Positions 59,638 through 64,000 of a stretch of DNA of 64,000 nt are shown here, piece after piece. The position numbers were made by a program, and so were the translations under genes. The DNA is from Phytoseiulus persimilis (taxonomy: Eukaryota > Arthropoda > Arachnida > Mesostigmata > Phytoseiidae). The stretch is taken from positions 7,508,775 to 7,572,774 of the forward strand of contig CM075104.1 in the NCBI GenBank assembly GCA_037576195.1, written 5' to 3'. Numbering within the stretch: position 1 is the first letter of the stretch; each line of letters begins with the position of its first letter. The notes under the pieces were generated by a model that saw only the letters and a program-made list of their open reading frames with translations, made no database searches and was not told the DNA's origin.

Positions 59638-62600
59638 CGTCATTTGACTTATTTCGCATACGAGCCAGTCTCGTTGGGCCCGCCGTCCCACAGCCGCTCG
59701 CCGAGTTGCTGCAGTTCATAATTAGCGGAAGTGTTCAATCTACTCTTGCCTGTCCACTGGCCGTCGTGCTGCTGCTGTTGGCGGCGAAAGTTTCTGCTCG
59801 GACTGACTGACTTACTGGCTGCTCGGTTGGCTCGCTGTGCGGCCGTCCGCCGACCAGCTCATCCGACCTTCTCTGAGAAGCAACTTATATGCATACACGC
59901 TCTACGCGTACATACACAGTCAGCCTTTCTTGATGATCCTTGTCGCAGTCCTGGCAGCAGAAGCCGTAGTGGTTGCGGGCACCGCTTCAGCTTTCAAGTC
60001 TACTTTTTTCCTTTACTCCCGAGCCTGCTGTAATCCGTAAGCAGCAAGGGGAGACGGATGACGACGAGGTTCTCCGGCGAGGTATCCGCCGACTGACTTT
60101 CCGAACGACCGCCTGGAACGTGACGACAAAACACGCCATCTGAACTCACTGCGCCTGCAATAAAGGTCTAGGAAATAGTCGGCGATTATCGTCATTAACC
60201 ACTGATGTTGTGTTCCCTTCCGGACGCCATTACTTCGGAAGCTGGCGAGAAGACGCATATTCCGCCGTTCCGCGAACGTCCCAGACAAGGACGAAAATAT
60301 AGCATTCCCAAAACTTCAAGTAGGCGGCATCCTGGCGAATCTTGGCACTATGAATAAGTTTTTGGGAGAGGGGGATATGTGGAGACGGAACACTCCTCAG
60401 CGAACAAATTGGAGCGTTCCAGAGACTTCCCGCATCCATTCACCTCATTTTCCACCGCAAATTACTTCCAATACGTGATTGCTCGTTATTGGTACATTAT
60501 ACAGTCCAAGTGGAGTGCAGAACAAAACGCATGCGCGAAATATAGGCGCTCTCCACAATGCTTGCAACTGATGAGTGATCAAGGACATCGTCGCATGGGA
60601 AGCACCGTCCTCGACAATCTGATCGAAGCAGAATTCTCGAGGGTACACCCATGAGCCTGTCTTGCAGAGGGCGTATCCGATCATCTCTCTGAAACGTGGC
60701 GCGCTAGACCGGTGCGAAACAGAAGATATTGAATTGAGTCCCTTCGAAGAATGATGGGACTTTCTTCTCATCTCGGACGTCCAGGAAACGCTCTGTTCGA
60801 GCGAACAAGGTCGGAAAAGAAAGATGCGAAAGTATTCTTCCCCCAACCCCCAGGAGAGAAAGAAGTCGCTCGAGAGCGTGCCGATCTGTGACGTTCAGAA
60901 AAGAACGCAACATGAGTCCAATCAGATCAGCGCTTCCTTCGCTCTCAAAACTCCGGAATCCAGTCACAGTCGAAACCGTCATATCATTCCATGTATTCTT
61001 CGAAAGACAAACCGCATCGAACTGTTTTGAACCGGCTACCCGACTGACTATATATGACGGTCCACTCGTCAGTTCGATCGAAGATCAGAGATGGCATCCC
61101 TGAACATGCGATAGATCGACTCGCAGCGGCTGCAAAAGCAAATGGGTGCCCGAGCTCGGGGTGATGGTTGGTACTCGACCCTCACAATAAAAGCACAACT
61201 GTGGAGAGTCGATTCTGATGACCGCCGAGTCCGATCCTCACGAGCCATTCGCCGAGATGGGAAGATTCTCCGAAAGAGTGGATAACTTGGGAAATTCGCG
61301 CAAAACCCTCTCGGGCACCCGACGGTACTCCAATTGAGAGGTCGGAGCGCAAGTTGCAGGTTGCAGGTTCACCGTCCAGGACGCAGTCTGCCGCTTGCGA
61401 TTCCGACCCGGAAATTCACTTCCTCTCCGTCGCAGATCGAAGCCCGTCACAATATTTCAGTTATTGCCGATTTAGCTCAGAACAACGTTCTTAGCATATG
61501 CTCCCACTAACTCGGGAGGGCATATGTCAGGTGGGCACGTCATGCTGAATATGACGTCATTTTTCCGCCCAGTTCCGGTTCTCTCTGAGCATATTTTACG
61601 CGCACACGTATTGAGTCCTTGGAACAATGGTCCAACGCCCAGTTCGCGCCACTTTAGAACTGTTCTGCGATCAAGGGAGGTCAACTGCCGCTAGATGGTG
61701 CTTTCTCCGACTTGTAGGTCGATCCCTTGAGAATGTTCCGATATTTTATGCCTGTACCGAAGGAAAACTATGACATCACGATCGGGACTCGATCACACGA
61801 TTGACAGTCGAGCAATTGTCGAACGAATTCAACCACACCGATTGGAGCGGACAACCACCTGATCCACATCAAAAATGGAAATTCTCCATCGGATTTCGGT
61901 GCTCTGGAGCGAACTCGACCGATTTGACAGTTCATCAGGGCGTCTAACGCGGTCAAAGATGCAGCCGCTGACTCAATCCAACTTCCTTTCTTCAGTTTGC
62001 GTCGTGATGAGATGAGAATATTTTTCCCGCCTCGACCGATGTCCCTTACCAGAGTACGAGACTTCGGCATACTGAAATTCATCTACACCTACGCATATGT
62101 TCTGGCTCGGCGCGGAAACGACTTATTCCCGCTGGAGATCCGTTTCGATCGTTGCCCTCCAATATCTCTGCTGTGGATTCAGGCCTCCTTGAACTCACGG
62201 AGGAAGAACCAACGCTCCAAATCACAGCGCATGCTTCTGTAATTATCTCATAGGGTTCCATGCGAGGAACAGTCTCCTTGGGGGAACGTGCTCCCATCAC
62301 GCGGTGAAGTTTTTCATCTCCCGCGGTGAGAATCGCTAGCTCTGCTCGAGAGGCGCGTTCGCATCCTTGGAGAGGTTTGTGAATCGTGTATCAACCCACA
62401 GATCTTCACGGTGATTAATGTGGGTGATGTGAACGTAATTCTGTGGAGGGAGTCGGGCGGTTAGCGTGGAAAGCTCACTCCCACACGCGGTGTCCTATTG
62501 AAACAAACCCGGGCGCGAAGAGCTCTCCAATAGCACTTGCAGCCGCTGCGGCAGAAGTCGCGGAGGGGGAGGAAACAATACGAAAGTTTAAAATGCGCGG

Positions 62601-62723
62601 AAAGGACGCCGCTCATTAACAGCGACCGCACTGAGAGGAAGAAAACGAGAAACCAAAAGATCGAGGCGAACCGTTCTCGGGGAAATCGAGAACAAAAAGT
62701 CGACTGCGGTTGAACACGAACGA

Positions 62724-63239
62724 ATGGTAGAAGCAACGGGAAAGAATGGACGAATACGACAGAAGAGCGCGAGCTTTTGTCACAGCGGGCTTCTTCAACA
62801 ACATCCTCCGCCGGGCCTCGTGCTTCCCCTCGGCCTGGCTCTCGTGGCGGCGGCGGCGGCGACGACGACGACAACTACGCCTGACGGCGAAGAGAGGAAG
62901 CAGAAGGAGGAACAAGCCGACGCCACCGTTACGCCGGCCGAGCTCTCGTTATTTCCTAACGAGAAACAGAGCAGCTTGCTTCCCCAACTTGCTGTTCTTC
63001 CAAACCCCGATGTTCGAGCCAAGCCGTCAGAGTGTCTGTTTCGACTCCGGCCGAATCAATGCGTGTGTCCTCATCGTGGATCCTGTTGCTCGACGCATCG
63101 ACGTGCGGGCTCGACAGGGAAACCGCGACACGTCGGGCTGATGTCCCCTGCTCGAACGGCGACCAGGAAGAAAGGCCTTCCGGGCTTACCTTGGTTCCTT
63201 GTAGCCGGCCGAGTTCACCTGCATTCGGAGTTTATCTGA
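62724..63239 (+). other. Overlapping plus-strand frames over a GC-rich triplet tract
   Basis: Two plus frames overlap: 62724-63239 (171 codons, with an alanine and threonine run from GCG/ACG triplets at about 62850-62880) and 62746-63141 (ATG in usable context, MDEYDRRARAFVTAGFFNN). The same tract is open on the minus strand. Triplet repeats keep all frames open, so length is weak evidence. This could be a 5' region of either strand's gene. Confidence 0.2.
63190..63224 (-). CDS. Possible first coding exon ending at a strong donor
   Basis: The minus-strand ATG at 63224 reads MQVNSAGYKEP and runs into a near-consensus donor AACCAAG|GTAAGC (GT at 63189). The same frame is open upstream to about 63325 (including RRETETSDKL), so the exon may be internal and longer. 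CpG-rich sequence upstream (63600-63780) could be the promoter. No downstream exon was matched. Confidence 0.27.
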
Positions 63240-64000
63240 CGTTTCAGTCTCGCGCCGATGTGTGCTGCCCCGGGCCCAGCCGTCAGGCGAATCTGCCGCG
63301 GCGCTGGCCCCAGAGATCCGTCACGGCTGAAGAGCAGATGTTATCCCAGCTGAGCGCCTAGCACGCTAAGTTCCACGCGATGAGCTTCTTACGCAACTTC
63401 TTCTGCCTCCGACGCGGCGCTGTCGTTGCGGCTCCTCCGCTTCTTTTGTTGACTTATGGAGCATGCTACTGAGCGGTCCAAGTTTCCTGGAGTTGGGTAG
63501 TTAATTTGCTCGCCGATTAAAGAGAGTAAAGGAAGCCTTCCTCCGTGTTCTTCCTTGCATACACTACCTTCGAATATGAAAGCAGCCCGCATGCGGCCGT
63601 TGATGCGGGCGAGGTAACCCGCGTCCCGGCAGGAGGGCTTTCTCGTCGTTTTTCCTCCGGGCGCAAATAGCTCTTGCTATTTTTAGCTCGACGGCATCTC
63701 TACGCAACTACGTCACGGCGCGGCGTTTGAGCGCCAGTTGCGAGGGGGCGCCACCTTCTCCCCTGAACCTGCGTGGTATCCACAGCTGAGCGGTTTGCAG
63801 CAAGGCTTTTAACTGGCCGAGCGAGGCTTCACGCGATATTGTACGAATTACGAGTCCGACACGGCAACCAGATGTCGTTTATCAGGTTCCGACGTGCCGG
63901 TCAGGAGGGGCGGTTGATACAATCTGATTATTCGCGATAACTGTCAAGCACAGATGAGTTTGATTGGAGAGGGGGCGAGCGGTCGGGAAGAGGGAACGAC
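63240..64000. other. No supportable gene; CpG-rich end of window
   Basis: CpG-rich sequence with a small perfect hairpin AAATAGC-TCTT-GCTATTT (63665-63682). No complete open frame of note. Confidence 0.4.

Larger units (their letters stand above)
57412..62700. other. No supportable gene; a tRNA-like relic and a CT repeat
   Basis: Frames are short except 59394-59810 plus and 60445-60846 minus (138 and 133 codons, no motif). A perfect CRE octamer lies at 58393 and another at 61552. An inverted pair GCATATGCTCCC / GGGAGGGCATATG lies at 61496-61528. Confidence 0.4.

Overview
This window looks like nuclear DNA from an invertebrate animal, most plausibly an arthropod. That is an inference from general character. 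Base composition is near 50% GC, CpG is abundant rather than depleted, and there are no operons and no long uninterrupted genes. Splice-like GT/AG signals surround short open segments. The mobile elements are tRNA-derived SINEs and small non-autonomous DNA transposons of hAT type. I cannot name the species, and I did not recognise any protein-coding gene family with confidence.

The best-supported content is mobile DNA. Three hAT-type elements carry terminal inverted repeats and 8-bp target-site duplications (561-744, one mismatch in the duplication; 7016-8225; 43290-43567). A 797-bp fold-back element with TA duplications lies at 16217-17013. A complete tRNA-derived SINE with a perfect 15-bp duplication lies at 41481-41752. 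The 43290-43567 element sits inside or at the edge of a second tRNA-like repeat (43198-43280), so this is a nested insertion. Short tandem arrays occur at 3924-4040, 18809-18850, 38414-38571 and 52877-52980, with a run of 25 G at 1926-1950.

Protein-coding content is weakly supported. Most open frames have the length expected by chance at this composition, and several loci are open on both strands. The calls kept have extra support: a signal peptide (36478-36678 minus; 42879-42922 plus), a TATA box with a good start context (37036-37504 plus), or agreement of splice sites and reading phase (2483-3588 minus; the 21-nt candidate micro-exon 23137-23157 plus; the 44.5-45.5 kb locus). The 36.4-37.5 kb segment stands out because a small cysteine-containing secreted protein on the minus strand and a TATA-bearing unit on the plus strand diverge from a shared gap of about 470 bp between start codons.

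Layout: 0-4 kb holds a hAT element, possibly decayed coding sequence and a three-exon minus-strand model. 4-16 kb is mostly non-coding apart from the 1.2-kb hAT element. 16-17 kb is the fold-back element. 17-26 kb is mostly unassigned, with an exon cluster near 23 kb. 26-27.4 kb is GC-rich. 27-36 kb is unassigned apart from isolated exon candidates. 36-43 kb holds the divergent pair, a 91-bp repeat, two long open frames, the SINE and a possible signal-peptide first exon. 43-46 kb holds the nested repeats and a splice-signal-rich locus. 46-64 kb is mostly unassigned with weak exon candidates. No CRISPR array, rRNA gene, complete functional tRNA gene or autonomous transposase was seen.
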